Positions 33,068 to 41,844 are shown, counted from the first letter of the stretch. The stretch is 64,000 nt of DNA from Hymenobacter sp. YC55 (GCF_029433095.1 NZ_JARNTX010000004.1:487966-551965); one strand, 5' to 3'. A program made the numbers and translations. The notes: generated by a model not told the origin, from the letters alone.

Positions 33068-33769
33068 CTATTTGCTTGGAATCAGGTAGCCGAGCGAGAG
33101 TTGGAAGGCGGAGTGACGAGCATTTTTCAGGTCGCCGTTGAAGTAGGTGCCATTGTCGCTCTTCACAAAGTCGCTGAAGGCACCGGTATAACGCAGGTTC
33201 AAGCTCACGCCGTTGTCGGCTTGGTAGCCAATGCCCGCCACGTACCCTAACTCGCTCCGCTTGAAGCCACTCAAATCTTTTTTATCCTGAGCTTCCACTA
33301 CGGTAGGCGTGCCGTTGGGCTCACGAGTCCGGGTGATTTTAGTTTCGTCGTTGGCGCTGAGCAGATACGAATACTGCGGTCCGGCTTCTACTACAAAGCC
33401 ACCCGCATTGATCTTAAGAAGGACGGGCACATCCAGGTAGTTGTAGTTGACTTTGCCTTCGCGCTTTTCGGTGTAGCCGACGCCTAACAGTGTGTTGGTG
33501 TAGGCAGTAGGCTTGTTTTCGAAGCCTTTTTGCGAGTAAAGAATTTCGGGTTGGATAGAGAAGAAACCGTCACCGGTGATGTCGGCGTTCAGCATTACGC
33601 CACCCAAGAAACCTGCTTTATTGTTGTAGGTGGTTTCGTGCTGGATGTTGCCAGCCAAATTAGAATAATTGGCGCCAGCCCGCAGGCCCAACCGTACGCC
33701 TTGTGCCCGTGCGGCCGAAACAGAAGCTAAAGTCAAGAAAGTGGCTAGTACAAAGGAGGTCTTTTTCAT
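33068..33769 (-). CDS. Outer-membrane beta-barrel protein, second paralogue
   Basis: 233 residues from MKKTSFVLATFLTLASVSAA. After the signal peptide (cleavage near ARAQ) come VRLGLRAGANYSNLAGNI, FSIQPEILYSQKGFENK, YNYLDVPVLLKINAGGFVVE, AGPQYSYLLSA and the last strand FQLSLGYLIPSK. It is closest in appearance to the third paralogue, sharing the same final SLGYLIPSK/SVGFLLPSK ending. PorT-type barrel of the outer membrane, function unknown. An in-frame start further upstream (33817) would place residues before the signal peptide and is rejected. Confidence 0.85.
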   Translation of the reverse strand: MKKTSFVLATFLTLASVSAARAQGVRLGLRAGANYSNLAGNIQHETTYNNKAGFLGGVMLNADITGDGFFSIQPEILYSQKGFENKPTAYTNTLLGVGYTEKREGKVNYNYLDVPVLLKINAGGFVVEAGPQYSYLLSANDETKITRTREPNGTPTVVEAQDKKDLSGFKRSELGYVAGIGYQADNGVSLNLRYTGAFSDFVKSDNGTYFNGDLKNARHSAFQLSLGYLIPSK

Positions 33770-33864
33770 GAGTGCGAAGAGAACTAAGTGGGAAACTAGA
33801 TGCACATGACCCGCCAAAATCTAAAAGTGTGCCAAGCGTGTTGTTGAGCTTACGTACAGACATG

Positions 33865-33900
33865 AAAAAAAGCCTCATCTGGTCTACAGATGAGGCTTTT
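33865..33900 (-). terminator. Terminator after the third barrel gene
   Basis: AAAAGCCTCATCTG pairs perfectly with CAGATGAGGCTTTT around GTCTA; the T run is on the minus strand, 17 nt past the stop of the third paralogue. Confidence 0.85.
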
Positions 33901-33917
33901 AAGATTTGAATTAGTTG

Positions 33918-34586
33918 CTATTTGCTTGGCAGCAAGAAGCCAACAGAAGCTTGGAACACCGAGTTACGTGCATTGCGCGTATCAGCATCCTGGTAGCCAT
34001 CCTTGCCGAAATCCGTGAAAGAACCGTTGTAGCGCAAACCCAACATCAAACCTCCTTCTGACTGGTAACCCAACCCGGCGGCATAACCGATTTCGTTGCG
34101 GTTCACGTCGTCGAGGTTGGCTGTACCAGAAGTTTGTGTTACCGGATTGCCGTTGGAAGTGACGCTGAAATCGTTTTTGACCTTCAGCAAGTAGCTGTAC
34201 TGCGGGCCAGCTTCAAAGTATACACTGCCCGCCTTGACTTTCAGCAGTACCGGAACATCAATGTAATTGTACGTAACGTCGCCGTCATACTTTATTCTGT
34301 TGCCACCAATAGTAAACTCGTCGTCGGCGTAGCTAAAGCCTTTTTGAGAAAACAATACTTCTGGCTGCACGGAGAGGAAGCCATCGTCGACTAAGCCAAT
34401 GTTGAGCATGAGGCCACCGTGGAAACCAAACTTGTTCTGATAACGATCTTCGTTGGTAAGATCACCGGAAAGGTTGGAAAGGTTGGCGCCGCCCTTAACG
34501 CCAATGCGGATACCTTGTGCGTGTACACTAGGAGCCGCCGCCACAGCAGCAACGAATGTGGCGAGGATGGCAATCTGTTTTTTCAT
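33918..34586 (-). CDS. Outer-membrane beta-barrel protein, third paralogue
   Basis: 222 residues. Signal peptide MKKQIAILATFVAAVAAAPS then the barrel: IRIGVKGGANLSNLSGDL, LSVQPEVLFSQKGFSYADD, YNYIDVPVLLKVKAGSVYFE, AGPQYSYLLKV, GYAAGLGYQSEGGLMLGLRY, ending FQASVGFLLPSK. Same architecture as its neighbours on both sides, which points to tandem duplication. Outer membrane by signal and barrel pattern; the physiological role is unknown. It starts about 160 nt after the end of the fourth gene and has its own terminator. Confidence 0.85.
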   Translation of the reverse strand: MKKQIAILATFVAAVAAAPSVHAQGIRIGVKGGANLSNLSGDLTNEDRYQNKFGFHGGLMLNIGLVDDGFLSVQPEVLFSQKGFSYADDEFTIGGNRIKYDGDVTYNYIDVPVLLKVKAGSVYFEAGPQYSYLLKVKNDFSVTSNGNPVTQTSGTANLDDVNRNEIGYAAGLGYQSEGGLMLGLRYNGSFTDFGKDGYQDADTRNARNSVFQASVGFLLPSK

Positions 34587-34689
34587 GGTAACTAGAATAA
34601 AATGGGCAAAGACTATTGCCTTGTTAAACAGCTACTCTTACGTAAACGGAAAATTTTAGGCTAGCTAAGCTGAAGAGTAATGCAACAAC

Positions 34690-34730
34690 AAAAAAGCCGG
34701 CTGCCCCTGTAAAAGAGACAGCCGGCTTTC
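34690..34730 (-). terminator. Terminator after the fourth barrel gene
   Basis: AAAAAGCCGGCTG pairs with CAGCCGGCTTTCT with a 14-nt loop. It lies 19 nt after the stop of the fourth paralogue; the T run is on the minus strand. Confidence 0.75.
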
Positions 34731-34748
34731 TAAAGAAAACAATACCAG

Positions 34749-35492
34749 TTACTTGGTAGGAATCAAATAACCTACTTGCAGCGTGTAGGCGTTGTTGAAT
34801 GCTTTTGGTTCGTTGTCGGTGTCCTTGGAATCAATCAATGAGTTGAAGCCACGGGCATAGCGCAAGCCAATGCTGATGCCACCTTCCGACATATACCCTA
34901 CACCAGCCACGCCGCTGATGTCAACGTTCGATAGGTCGCCTTTGTACTTCTCTTTGCGAATACCGCCCAAGTAGTCAACGAACTCCGACCGATCTTCAAC
35001 TTTGTCTTTGGTGCCGTCGGTGTATTTGGTAGTCGTCTGGTTTTTCACGCGTGAGCCAAACAGGTAGCTTACTTGTGGGCCTAACTCGAAGAACAAGCCA
35101 CCAGCATTGATTTTAGCCAAAATAGGCAGGTCGATGTAGTGCAGAACCCGTTGCTGCTCACTTTCGATCTTGGAGACGTTGGCAGGCAGGCCAGTCTTTT
35201 GGTCGGATTTGATTTCGTATCCCTTGCGGTTGTACAGCAATTCGGGTGCTACCGAGAAAAAGCCGTCGCTGCTCAATGGAATAGTGAGCGAGATACCTGC
35301 GTTGTAGCCTAGCTTGTAATCACCGATGGAAGTGCTATAGCCAGTGCCAGTAAATTGCGACACGTCGTCGCCGGAAACGTTGGAATAAGTAGCGCCAGCC
35401 TTAACACCAATCCGGAAACCACCCGCGTCTTGGGCTTGAGCAAACGAGGCAGAAGCAACCGCTGCCACGGTGAGTAAGAGAAACTTTTTCAT
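34749..35492 (-). CDS. Outer-membrane beta-barrel protein, fourth paralogue
   Basis: 247 residues, the longest of the cluster. Signal peptide MKKFLLLTVAAVASASFAQA; then FRIGVKAGATYSNVSGDD, FSVAPELLYNRKGYEIK, LHYIDLPILAKINAGGLFFE, LGPQVSYLFGS, GVAGVGYMSEGGISIGLRY and YTLQVGYLIPTK. The extra length comes from two charged external loops (about 100-125 and 150-185) rich in Lys, Asp and Glu. PorT-like barrel, role unknown. An open frame upstream to 35585 is rejected because the signal peptide starts at 35492. It is divergent from the PagL-like gene. Confidence 0.85.
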   Translation of the reverse strand: MKKFLLLTVAAVASASFAQAQDAGGFRIGVKAGATYSNVSGDDVSQFTGTGYSTSIGDYKLGYNAGISLTIPLSSDGFFSVAPELLYNRKGYEIKSDQKTGLPANVSKIESEQQRVLHYIDLPILAKINAGGLFFELGPQVSYLFGSRVKNQTTTKYTDGTKDKVEDRSEFVDYLGGIRKEKYKGDLSNVDISGVAGVGYMSEGGISIGLRYARGFNSLIDSKDTDNEPKAFNNAYTLQVGYLIPTK

Positions 35493-35690
35493 AAAAAAAT
35501 TAGGGTGAGGTGGCAAACACAAATCAGCAGCACGAGCCTGAGCCAAAAGGCCCCGGTGGGCCGCTTTCAAGCAGTCATACCGCAAAACCTCCTTGTTATG
35601 TTACATATAATTGAAAAAATAATCTTATGTTGAGCTACGTCGCAGACTGTTAGAGCAATCCGTATTTTTGTGCTCTTCCATAGTGTTATC

Positions 35691-36815
35691 ATGCGGGGTT
35701 CCGGGCTTTCTAGATTTATACTCGTTGGCATAGCTTTTCTGCTTGTATTTCCATGCTGGGCGCAGCAGCCCGCGGCAAAAGCACCCGCCGGACCGCTTAT
35801 AATTGGCGCGTATGCGCAAGGCAGTTTTATTATTGCCCACACCCCGGCAGTTAAACACCTAGCCGTATCGCACCCTAGCGGGGTGGAACTGAATCTGCAA
35901 CGGCAAACCAACGGTTCCGAGCCCTGGCACGCATGGTACCGCTATCCGCGTATTGGCTTGGCCTTGGTGTACTATAATTATCACAATCCGGTGCTGGACC
36001 GCTCGTATGCCGCCACCGCTTACATCAGCAAGAGCTTATTTCGGACGCCTCGGCAAGAGCTGAACTTTAGATTAGGCACGGGAGTGGCCTATTTCACTAA
36101 TCCTTTCGACCTCGAAACCAACCACAAAAACTCTATTGTCAGCTCCCGTTTGAATGCTACCATGCAGATGCGGTTCGAGTACGATGTATCTGTAGCCGAG
36201 CAGTTGGGGTTGCTGGTTGGGTTGGGGCTAAATCATTACTCCAATGGAGCTACCACCAAGCCAAACTTCGGCATCAATCTACCCACGGTGTACTTGGGGG
36301 TAAACTATCATCAGCAGCGGCCTTTCGTGCCCGCCGTGGACGCTTCCAATGCTATGCCCACCGACATTGGCCGCGACTTTTTCAACGTAAGCACCAGCGT
36401 TGGTTTTAAGCAGCGTAGTCCGGTTGATCTGCGCAAGTATTTGGTGCAATCTGTGTCAGTGCTAGGAGGACGGCGCGTAAGCCGTAAAAGCAACGTGCTG
36501 GTGGGGTTAGAAGGCTTCTACGACCGCAGCCTCATCCCACAGCTTCGCGATACTGCCCGTACCACCGACAACCTGCCCGACGTAAAAAAAGCCGGCGTTG
36601 TGTTAGGGCACGAACTGCTGTTTGGCCGGCTGGCCTTCGTTACTCACTTGGGCTTCTATTTCTACAATCCCTACAAGTCCAATACCTTTTATTACGAGCG
36701 GCTAGGACTGAAATACCATTTCACCGACCGGATTTTCGGCGCGGTTGATTTGAAGGTTCACCGCGGTGCCGCCGACGTATTGGAGTTCAAAGCCGGCATG
36801 AAGTTCAACCGATAG
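35691..36815 (+). CDS. PagL-like acyloxyacyl hydrolase (lipid A 3-O-deacylase)
   Basis: 374 residues. Signal peptide at the N-terminus (SRFILVGIAFLLVFPCWAQ), then a barrel of the PagL/acyloxyacyl hydrolase family. The catalytic region reads LGLNHYSNGATTKPNFGIN, with His182 and Ser184 in the HxSNG arrangement known from PagL. PagL removes the 3-O-linked acyl chain from lipid A in the outer membrane; the same reaction is likely but not shown here. The protein is about twice the size of Pseudomonas PagL, as is usual in Bacteroidota, with a further C-terminal part that also looks like strands. The ATG at 35691 is chosen over 35670. Confidence 0.82.
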   Translation: MRGSGLSRFILVGIAFLLVFPCWAQQPAAKAPAGPLIIGAYAQGSFIIAHTPAVKHLAVSHPSGVELNLQRQTNGSEPWHAWYRYPRIGLALVYYNYHNPVLDRSYAATAYISKSLFRTPRQELNFRLGTGVAYFTNPFDLETNHKNSIVSSRLNATMQMRFEYDVSVAEQLGLLVGLGLNHYSNGATTKPNFGINLPTVYLGVNYHQQRPFVPAVDASNAMPTDIGRDFFNVSTSVGFKQRSPVDLRKYLVQSVSVLGGRRVSRKSNVLVGLEGFYDRSLIPQLRDTARTTDNLPDVKKAGVVLGHELLFGRLAFVTHLGFYFYNPYKSNTFYYERLGLKYHFTDRIFGAVDLKVHRGAADVLEFKAGMKFNR

Positions 36816-36837
36816 GGTAGTTGGTGCTAAAGTGCGT

Positions 36838-37869
36838 TCAGTTAACCAAGCTCTGATTGATGCGCTTCACCAAACCCGGGCCTTCATAAATAAACCCGCT
36901 ATACAGCTGTACTAGCGTCGCGCCGGCCGCCAGCTTTTCGCGCGCATCCTCAGCCGAGTGGATACCGCCCACCCCGATAATAGGCAGAGTGCCTCTCGAG
37001 TGCTGGTGCAAATACCGAATTACCTCTGTTGCTCGCCGGCGCAGCGGTTGGCCACTAAGGCCGCCTGCTCCGAGTGCCGTTACGTGGTTAGCATCGGTAC
37101 GCAGCCCCGCACGACTGATGGTGGTGTTGGTAGCTACAAGTCCGCTAAGCTGCGTTTCGCGCGCAATCAATAGGATGTCGTCGAGTTGCGTATCCGTCAG
37201 GTCGGGGGCTATTTTGAGTAGCAGCGGCCGGGGCGTTGGCAGCGTGGCATTGCGTTCCTGGATTTCCTGCAGCAATTGAATGAGTGGCTCCCGTTCTTGC
37301 AACTGGCGCAAATTGGGCGTATTCGGCGACGACACGTTGACGACAAAATAGTCAACTACCTCATGCAGCGCCTCCACGCACGCCACGTAATCTTGGGCTG
37401 CCAATTCGTTGGGCGTGTCCTTGTTCTTGCCAATGTTGCCCCCAATAATAAGCTGTGAGTTGCGGCGTAAGCGCAAGCGGGCCGCTGCCGCAGTGGCGCC
37501 TATATTATTGAAGCCCATTCGGTTCACCAAGGCCTCGTCTTGCGGCAAGCGGAACAAGCGCGGCTGTGGGTTACCTGGTTGTGGCCGCGGCGTCACGGTG
37601 CCTATCTCCACGAAGCCAAACCCAAGTGCCGCTAGCTCGTCGGTTAGGTCGGCGTTCTTATCGAAGCCTGCCGCTAGTCCTACCGGGTTCTGGAACCGCA
37701 ACCCGAATACCTCCCGCTCCAGCGACGGGTGCTTGAAGTCGTAGAGCTGGCGCAGCAGCGCGGCCGTGCCAGGCAGCCGATGGGCCCGCTTGAGGTTGTC
37801 GAAAACCAAATGGTGGGCCCGCTCGGCATCAAGCTGAAAGAACAGAGGTTTGAGAAAGGCTTTGTACAT
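36838..37869 (-). CDS. pyrD: Dihydroorotate dehydrogenase (quinone), class 2
   Basis: 343 residues. It oxidises dihydroorotate to orotate in pyrimidine synthesis, passing electrons to quinone; membrane-associated through the N-terminal helices (MYKAFLKPLFFQLDAERAHH). FMN-barrel marks are FQNPVGLAAGFDKNAD, EIGTVTPRPQPGNPQPRLFR, VVNVSSPNTPNLRQLQ with the class 2 catalytic serine, and the FMN phosphate site IIGVGGIHSAEDAREKL. The N-terminal extension and serine define class 2. The start at 37869 gives the standard N-terminus; the longer frame to 37905 is rejected. It converges with the PagL-like gene with only 22 nt between. Confidence 0.95.
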   Translation of the reverse strand: MYKAFLKPLFFQLDAERAHHLVFDNLKRAHRLPGTAALLRQLYDFKHPSLEREVFGLRFQNPVGLAAGFDKNADLTDELAALGFGFVEIGTVTPRPQPGNPQPRLFRLPQDEALVNRMGFNNIGATAAAARLRLRRNSQLIIGGNIGKNKDTPNELAAQDYVACVEALHEVVDYFVVNVSSPNTPNLRQLQEREPLIQLLQEIQERNATLPTPRPLLLKIAPDLTDTQLDDILLIARETQLSGLVATNTTISRAGLRTDANHVTALGAGGLSGQPLRRRATEVIRYLHQHSRGTLPIIGVGGIHSAEDAREKLAAGATLVQLYSGFIYEGPGLVKRINQSLVN

Positions 37870-38036
37870 AACAGGCTGCAAATTATCTGGAGTACAAAGC
37901 TCCAACTTATTTAGTAGTGAAGCATAACAGAACTAGCAGCACTTAATAATGTAAAAAAATTGCTGTGGTAGACAATTGATATTGAGCGTTATCAGTTGCG
38001 AAGTACACATTTAGTGTGCTTAATAAGTTGTTAGAG

Positions 38037-38068
38037 TTTGGAGATTAGAAAGTGGTTCCGTACTTTTG
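38037..38068 (+). promoter_or_regulatory. Promoter of tRNA-Lys
   Basis: TTTG at 38037-38040, 20-nt spacer, TACTTTTG at 38061-38068. The transcript would start about 35 nt upstream of the tRNA. Confidence 0.65.
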
Positions 38069-38108
38069 CCATCCCATCCAGAAAATAGCTGTCTGGCATG
38101 TGGAAACC

Positions 38109-38184
38109 GATTCTGTAGCTCAGCTGGTAGAGCAATACACTTTTAATGTATGGGTCCTGGGTTCGAATCCCAGCGGGATCACCA
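38109..38184 (+). tRNA. tRNA-Lys (anticodon TTT)
   Basis: Cloverleaf with a 7-bp acceptor stem (GATTCTG with CGGGATC, two G-U pairs), D arm GCTCAGCTGGTAGAGC, anticodon stem ATACA/TGTAT around loop CTTTTAA (anticodon TTT), T arm CTGGG-TTCGAAT-CCCAG and discriminator A. The CCA end is encoded (38182-38184). A short hairpin with a T run follows. Confidence 0.97.
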
Positions 38185-38219
38185 AAACCCTTCTTGCAAG
38201 CTGCAGGGAGGGTTTTTTG
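38185..38219 (+). terminator. Terminator after tRNA-Lys
   Basis: AAAACCCTTC pairs with GGAGGGTTTT (one mismatch) and is followed by a T run, directly after the tRNA 3' end. Confidence 0.7.
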
Positions 38220-38236
38220 TTGTTGGTTGAATACGA

Positions 38237-38284
38237 AAAGCGCCTAGATGAAGCTGCTTATATAGCTTTATCTAGGCGCTTTTC
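38237..38284. terminator. Terminator of the YifB gene
   Basis: AAAAGCGCCTAGAT pairs perfectly with ATCTAGGCGCTTTT; the loop holds a further AGCT/AGCT pairing. It is 14 nt downstream of the YifB stop on the minus strand. Confidence 0.8.
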
Positions 38285-38297
38285 TTCTCGATGGGTA

Positions 38298-39836
38298 TTA
38301 GCCTGCCCAGCCTTCCCGGTCGAGGCTGCGGTATTGAATAGCTTCGGCCAAATGCTCGATGCGTATTTCTGCGGTGCCCGCTAAGTCGGCTATAGTGCGC
38401 GCAACTTTCAGAATACGGTCGTAGGCGCGGGCTGAGAGGCCAAGACGCTCCATTGCCGTTTTGAGCAGCGTTCGGCCAGCCGCGTCAATTTCGCAGATGT
38501 CCTTTACCATTTGCGGAGGCATCATGGCGTTGGAAAATATGTCGGGAAACTTTTCGAAGCGTGCCGCCTGCACGGCCCGGGCCTTCTCCACTCGCAACTG
38601 AATGTCATGGCTTGTCTCTGACTTGCGCGTTTCCGTCATTTGGTCGAACGTAACGGGAGTTACTTCCACATGCAAGTCAATACGGTCGAGGAGGGGGCCG
38701 CTTACTTTGTTAAGGTAGCGCTGCACTACGCCCGGACCGCACACGCACTCCTTCTCGGGGTGATTATAATACCCACAAGGACAGGGGTTCATGCTGGCAA
38801 TCAACATGAAGTTTGCAGGAAAGTCGATGCTGACCTTGGCTCGCGAAATAGAAACGCGTCGCTCTTCCAGCGGCTGCCGCATCACCTCTAACACGGTGCG
38901 CTTGAACTCTGGCAACTCATCTAGAAACAGCACGCCATTGTGCGCCAGCGAGATTTCACCCGGTTGCGGATTACTACCTCCACCTACTAGTGCCACGTCT
39001 GAAATAGTGTGGTGCGGTGCCCGAAACGGCCGTGTGCCAAGCAAAGAAGCATTGGTACCAAGCTTGCCTGCCACTGAATGAATCTTAGTGGTTTCCAGCG
39101 CTTCTAACATAGTTAGCGCGGGCAGAATGGTCGGTAGGCGTTTGGCCAGCATGGTTTTGCCTGCGCCGGGCGGCCCGATCATGATGACGTTGTGCCCGCC
39201 GGCAGCGGCTATTTCTAGGGCGCGCTTGATATTTTCCTGCCCTTGCACATCGGCAAAATCGGCTGCGTACTGGTTGGCCTCTTGCTGAAATATGTCGCGC
39301 GTATCCAGCACCAATGGCTCGATGTTAAGGCGCCCTTCAAAAAAGTCGATGGCTTCCTGCATGGTTTTGACCGGAATAACGTCGAGGTTGTTGACTATAG
39401 CCGCTTCTCGGGCATTCTCCTTGGGCAGAACGAAGCCTTTGAAACCTTCCTTACGGGCCTGAATAGCAATTGGCAACACGCCTTTGATGGGTCGCAACGC
39501 GCCGTCGAGTGCCAGTTCGCCCATGATGATGTACTCGGGTAGCCGCTCGGTGCTCAGCTGCTGAGAGCCATGTAAAATACCTAACGCAATAGGCAAGTCG
39601 TAGCTGGAGCCTTCCTTGCGAATGTCGGCCGGAGCCATATTCACAACCACCTTGGTGCGGGGCATCCGGTAGCCCCGAAACTTCAGTGCCGCTTCAATGC
39701 GTTGCTGACTTTCCTTGATAGCATTATCTGGTAGTCCTACTACGTAGAAATTGGTGCCTTGCGAAACGACTACTTCAATGGTAATTGTGTAAGCATTAAC
39801 GCCCTGTACGGCCGAGCCGAAGGTCTTGGTAAGCAT
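38298..39836 (-). CDS. YifB/ComM family Mg chelatase-like AAA+ ATPase
   Basis: 512 residues. Domain order: N-terminal Lon-C/ChlI-like domain (about 1-165, GLPDNAIKESQQRIEAAL), AAA+ Mg-chelatase ATPase (Walker A GPPGAGKTMLAKRLP near 220, Walker B VLFLDELPEF near 305, EISLAHNG), and a C-terminal region with a Cys-rich insert (MNPCPCGYYNHPEKECVCG). ComM promotes branch migration of recombination intermediates during natural transformation in Vibrio; that function is likely but not proven for all YifB proteins. It is monocistronic, with a terminator close to the stop codon. Family assignment is firm. Confidence 0.93.
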   Translation of the reverse strand: MLTKTFGSAVQGVNAYTITIEVVVSQGTNFYVVGLPDNAIKESQQRIEAALKFRGYRMPRTKVVVNMAPADIRKEGSSYDLPIALGILHGSQQLSTERLPEYIIMGELALDGALRPIKGVLPIAIQARKEGFKGFVLPKENAREAAIVNNLDVIPVKTMQEAIDFFEGRLNIEPLVLDTRDIFQQEANQYAADFADVQGQENIKRALEIAAAGGHNVIMIGPPGAGKTMLAKRLPTILPALTMLEALETTKIHSVAGKLGTNASLLGTRPFRAPHHTISDVALVGGGSNPQPGEISLAHNGVLFLDELPEFKRTVLEVMRQPLEERRVSISRAKVSIDFPANFMLIASMNPCPCGYYNHPEKECVCGPGVVQRYLNKVSGPLLDRIDLHVEVTPVTFDQMTETRKSETSHDIQLRVEKARAVQAARFEKFPDIFSNAMMPPQMVKDICEIDAAGRTLLKTAMERLGLSARAYDRILKVARTIADLAGTAEIRIEHLAEAIQYRSLDREGWAG

Positions 39837-39981
39837 ATAATCGATAAAAGAAAATAGAATGAATCCAACGAAGATAAAAGAAATACAAGACGAGCTATAA
39901 ACGCAGTAATCGTTAACTGAAAAACTGATGCAATAAAATGGATGGGCTAGTAGCTAGCCGCCAATCAGTGCCCATACAAAA

Positions 39982-40022
39982 AGCCACGGCTGCCGCGAAT
40001 TGAATAGGCGGCAGCCGTGGCT
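39982..40022 (-). terminator. Terminator of the gmhA operon
   Basis: AGCCACGGCTGCCGC pairs perfectly with GCGGCAGCCGTGGCT around 11 nt; on the minus strand a T run follows. It lies 25 nt after the gmhA stop. Confidence 0.85.
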
Positions 40023-40046
40023 AGAAGTGTAAATTAAGCTGTTTAA

Positions 40047-40640
40047 TTACTTGGCAACCAACTGCTCGATCAGCATAATGAGGATGTGGATGGCCTTGAT
40101 ATGGATTTCTTGTATGCGGTCGGCGTAACCGGTATGAGGTGCACGAATTTCAATATCACACAGGGCTGCCAACTTCCCCCCGTCTTTACCGGTGAGGCCT
40201 ACTACTTGCATGCCAGTAGCTTTTGCCGCTTCTGCAGCACGTAAAATGTTAGGCGAGTTGCCGCTGGTGCTAATGGCAAGAAGCACGTCGCCGGGGCGGC
40301 CGAGCGCTTCCACGTAGCGGCTGAATATGTAGTCGTAGCCGTAATCGTTGGCAACGCAGCTCATGTGCGACGCTTCGGTGAGGGCAATGGCCCCGAGCGC
40401 CGGCCGGTCGTGGCGGTAGCGGCCGCTGAGCTCTTCGGCAAAGTGCTGAGCGTCGCAGAGGCTGCCCCCGTTGCCGCAACTCAGGAGCTTGCCTTTCTGC
40501 TGTAAACTAGTAGCCATAAGGCGAGCAGCTTGCTCGATGGCTATGAGGTTGGCCGGATCAGCTACGAAGCGGTCAAGTACAGTTTGGGCTTCAGTAAGCT
40601 CAGCCCGGATAAGGTCGGTTAGGGGAGTTGCATCGGTCAC
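40047..40640 (-). CDS. gmhA: D-sedoheptulose 7-phosphate isomerase (SIS domain)
   Basis: 197 residues from GTG (MTDATPLTDLIRAELTEA). It converts sedoheptulose 7-phosphate to D-glycero-manno-heptose 7-phosphate for ADP-heptose, used in LPS core or other heptose-bearing glycans. The SIS fold is clear: SCGNGGSLCDAQHFAEELSGRY, STSGNSPN, and the late IQEIHIKAIHIL with active-site Glu and His. GTG at 40655 is also in frame, but 40640 gives the normal length. A -7-like TATCTTCG (40652-40645) ends 4 nt before the GTG. It begins just after the preceding small membrane protein gene, so an operon is likely. Confidence 0.92.
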   Translation of the reverse strand: MTDATPLTDLIRAELTEAQTVLDRFVADPANLIAIEQAARLMATSLQQKGKLLSCGNGGSLCDAQHFAEELSGRYRHDRPALGAIALTEASHMSCVANDYGYDYIFSRYVEALGRPGDVLLAISTSGNSPNILRAAEAAKATGMQVVGLTGKDGGKLAALCDIEIRAPHTGYADRIQEIHIKAIHILIMLIEQLVAK

Positions 40641-40658
40641 GACGCGAAGATACACGAG

Positions 40659-41075
40659 CTACGCTAGTGGACCGCCGTCACGGTCGGAGGTAAACGGCCG
40701 TGCTGGTGGAATGGGGGTGGGCGCCGTATACCCTTCGGGGTGCACTGTAGTGCCAGGGCGGGCGGCACCTACGTTGGCGCTCGTGCTGCGCTGCTCCAAT
40801 TGCTGATCGTATAAGCGGGCTTTTAGTTCGTTGATTTTGCCTTCGCGCGAGGCTACATCTCGCCGTAGGATTACGCTGTCCAGGTTTTCAGTAATCAGCT
40901 GCAAGGTTAGCAGAACTGCCCCAACCAAGAACATGGCGTAATAAAACGCAGAAGCATCGTTGCCTGCTGTCACAGCCATTAAGCCGTCGCGCGAACCAGG
41001 ACTCAGCAGTAGCAGCAGTACCAGCAGCAGATACACCATGACGAGAACGGTAACTAAACGTTTTAAAGCGAGCAT
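40659..41075 (-). CDS. Small membrane protein with coiled coil, unknown function
   Basis: 138 residues. Two membrane segments (about 5-26 and 42-65, VMVYLLLVLLLLLS and YAMFLVGAVLLTLQL) are followed by a charged helical stretch (about 68-98, probable coiled coil: REGKINELKARLYDQQLEQ) and a Pro-rich tail. The pattern resembles LapA-like proteins, but I do not recognise a family. It sits immediately upstream of gmhA, with the stop codon only 18 nt from the GTG, so the two are probably co-transcribed. An envelope role is inferred from that context. Confidence 0.7.
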   Translation of the reverse strand: MLALKRLVTVLVMVYLLLVLLLLLSPGSRDGLMAVTAGNDASAFYYAMFLVGAVLLTLQLITENLDSVILRRDVASREGKINELKARLYDQQLEQRSTSANVGAARPGTTVHPEGYTAPTPIPPARPFTSDRDGGPLA

Positions 41076-41206
41076 AAGAAAACGATGCTAAAGTGGAGAT
41101 CTAATGGCCCGTCGTACGCAAAAACGCAGCGGTCGGGTTAAATATAGGTTTTCGTTGATTGGAATTCCTTGCTACGGTCGAGCTTTTGCTTCCAGCCGAT
41201 GTCCAA

Positions 41207-41563
41207 TCAACGCGGCGTGGTAGCTCTTATGTTTTGCAAGGAATCTAGCCGCTTCCGAACAACCTTTAGCTTTTGCAACTCGATTTGAAATAACGCGCTG
41301 GTTGGTTGTTGTTCGAGCGAGTCGAGCAAGCGTCGGGCGGTTGTGGTGTCTTGTTGGTTGAGCAGGGTGTTTGCCCTCAGCAAGGCATTATCGTAGGCAT
41401 GACTAGCAGCTATTTTCTGTTGCAGAGCGGTAGCTGCCTGTTGTTGAGGAGAATTCTGCGCATGACGATAGGTGCGCCACAGCCATCGGCCAGCCTGCAA
41501 AATCAATAGCAGCACAATAATAGTGGCTACGTGGCGGCGCACTGAGCTGGTGGAAGCTGCCAT
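41207..41563 (-). CDS. Small membrane-anchored coiled-coil protein, unknown function
   Basis: 118 residues. One N-terminal membrane segment (about 10-31, HVATIIVLLLILQAGRWLW) after a short Ser/Arg-rich head, then a helical region rich in Gln, Ala and Leu (about 38-110), with LLNQQDTTTARRLLDSLEQQ resembling a TPR-like hairpin. The soluble part would face the periplasm. No family is recognised. It lies 131 nt upstream of the other small membrane protein in the same direction, possibly in one unit with gmhA. Confidence 0.65.
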   Translation of the reverse strand: MAASTSSVRRHVATIIVLLLILQAGRWLWRTYRHAQNSPQQQAATALQQKIAASHAYDNALLRANTLLNQQDTTTARRLLDSLEQQPTSALFQIELQKLKVVRKRLDSLQNIRATTPR

Positions 41564-41610
41564 AGTTTGGTGCTAGCAGTCTGGTATGAAGGGGCTGTTG
41601 AGTCAGCTAG

Positions 41611-41679
41611 ATAAGAGTAGAGCCGGCTACAACTACGAGCGCAGAGCATGCTGCCTCTGAGGCTCGTAGTTGCTCTTAT
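41611..41679 (-). terminator. Large inverted repeat downstream of the ABC exporter
   Basis: CAACTACGAGC (41630-41640) pairs with GCTCGTAGTTG (41662-41672), and the outer ATAAGAG/CTCTTAT arms extend it. It could terminate the exporter transcript some 170 nt downstream of its stop; other roles are possible. Confidence 0.45.
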
Positions 41680-41844
41680 AATTTTTAGTTACGGTCTTCC
41701 AGCATTGGTTCGGAAGTAGAATGAATATGCTACTTCGGACACAATGCCTAGGCACAAGACAAGAACTCAATGCAACCTTAAGCGGATTTCATAAAGCAGT
41801 CAATATTGCTTGCGCCATACTACTTTATAAATAACTATGCTACA

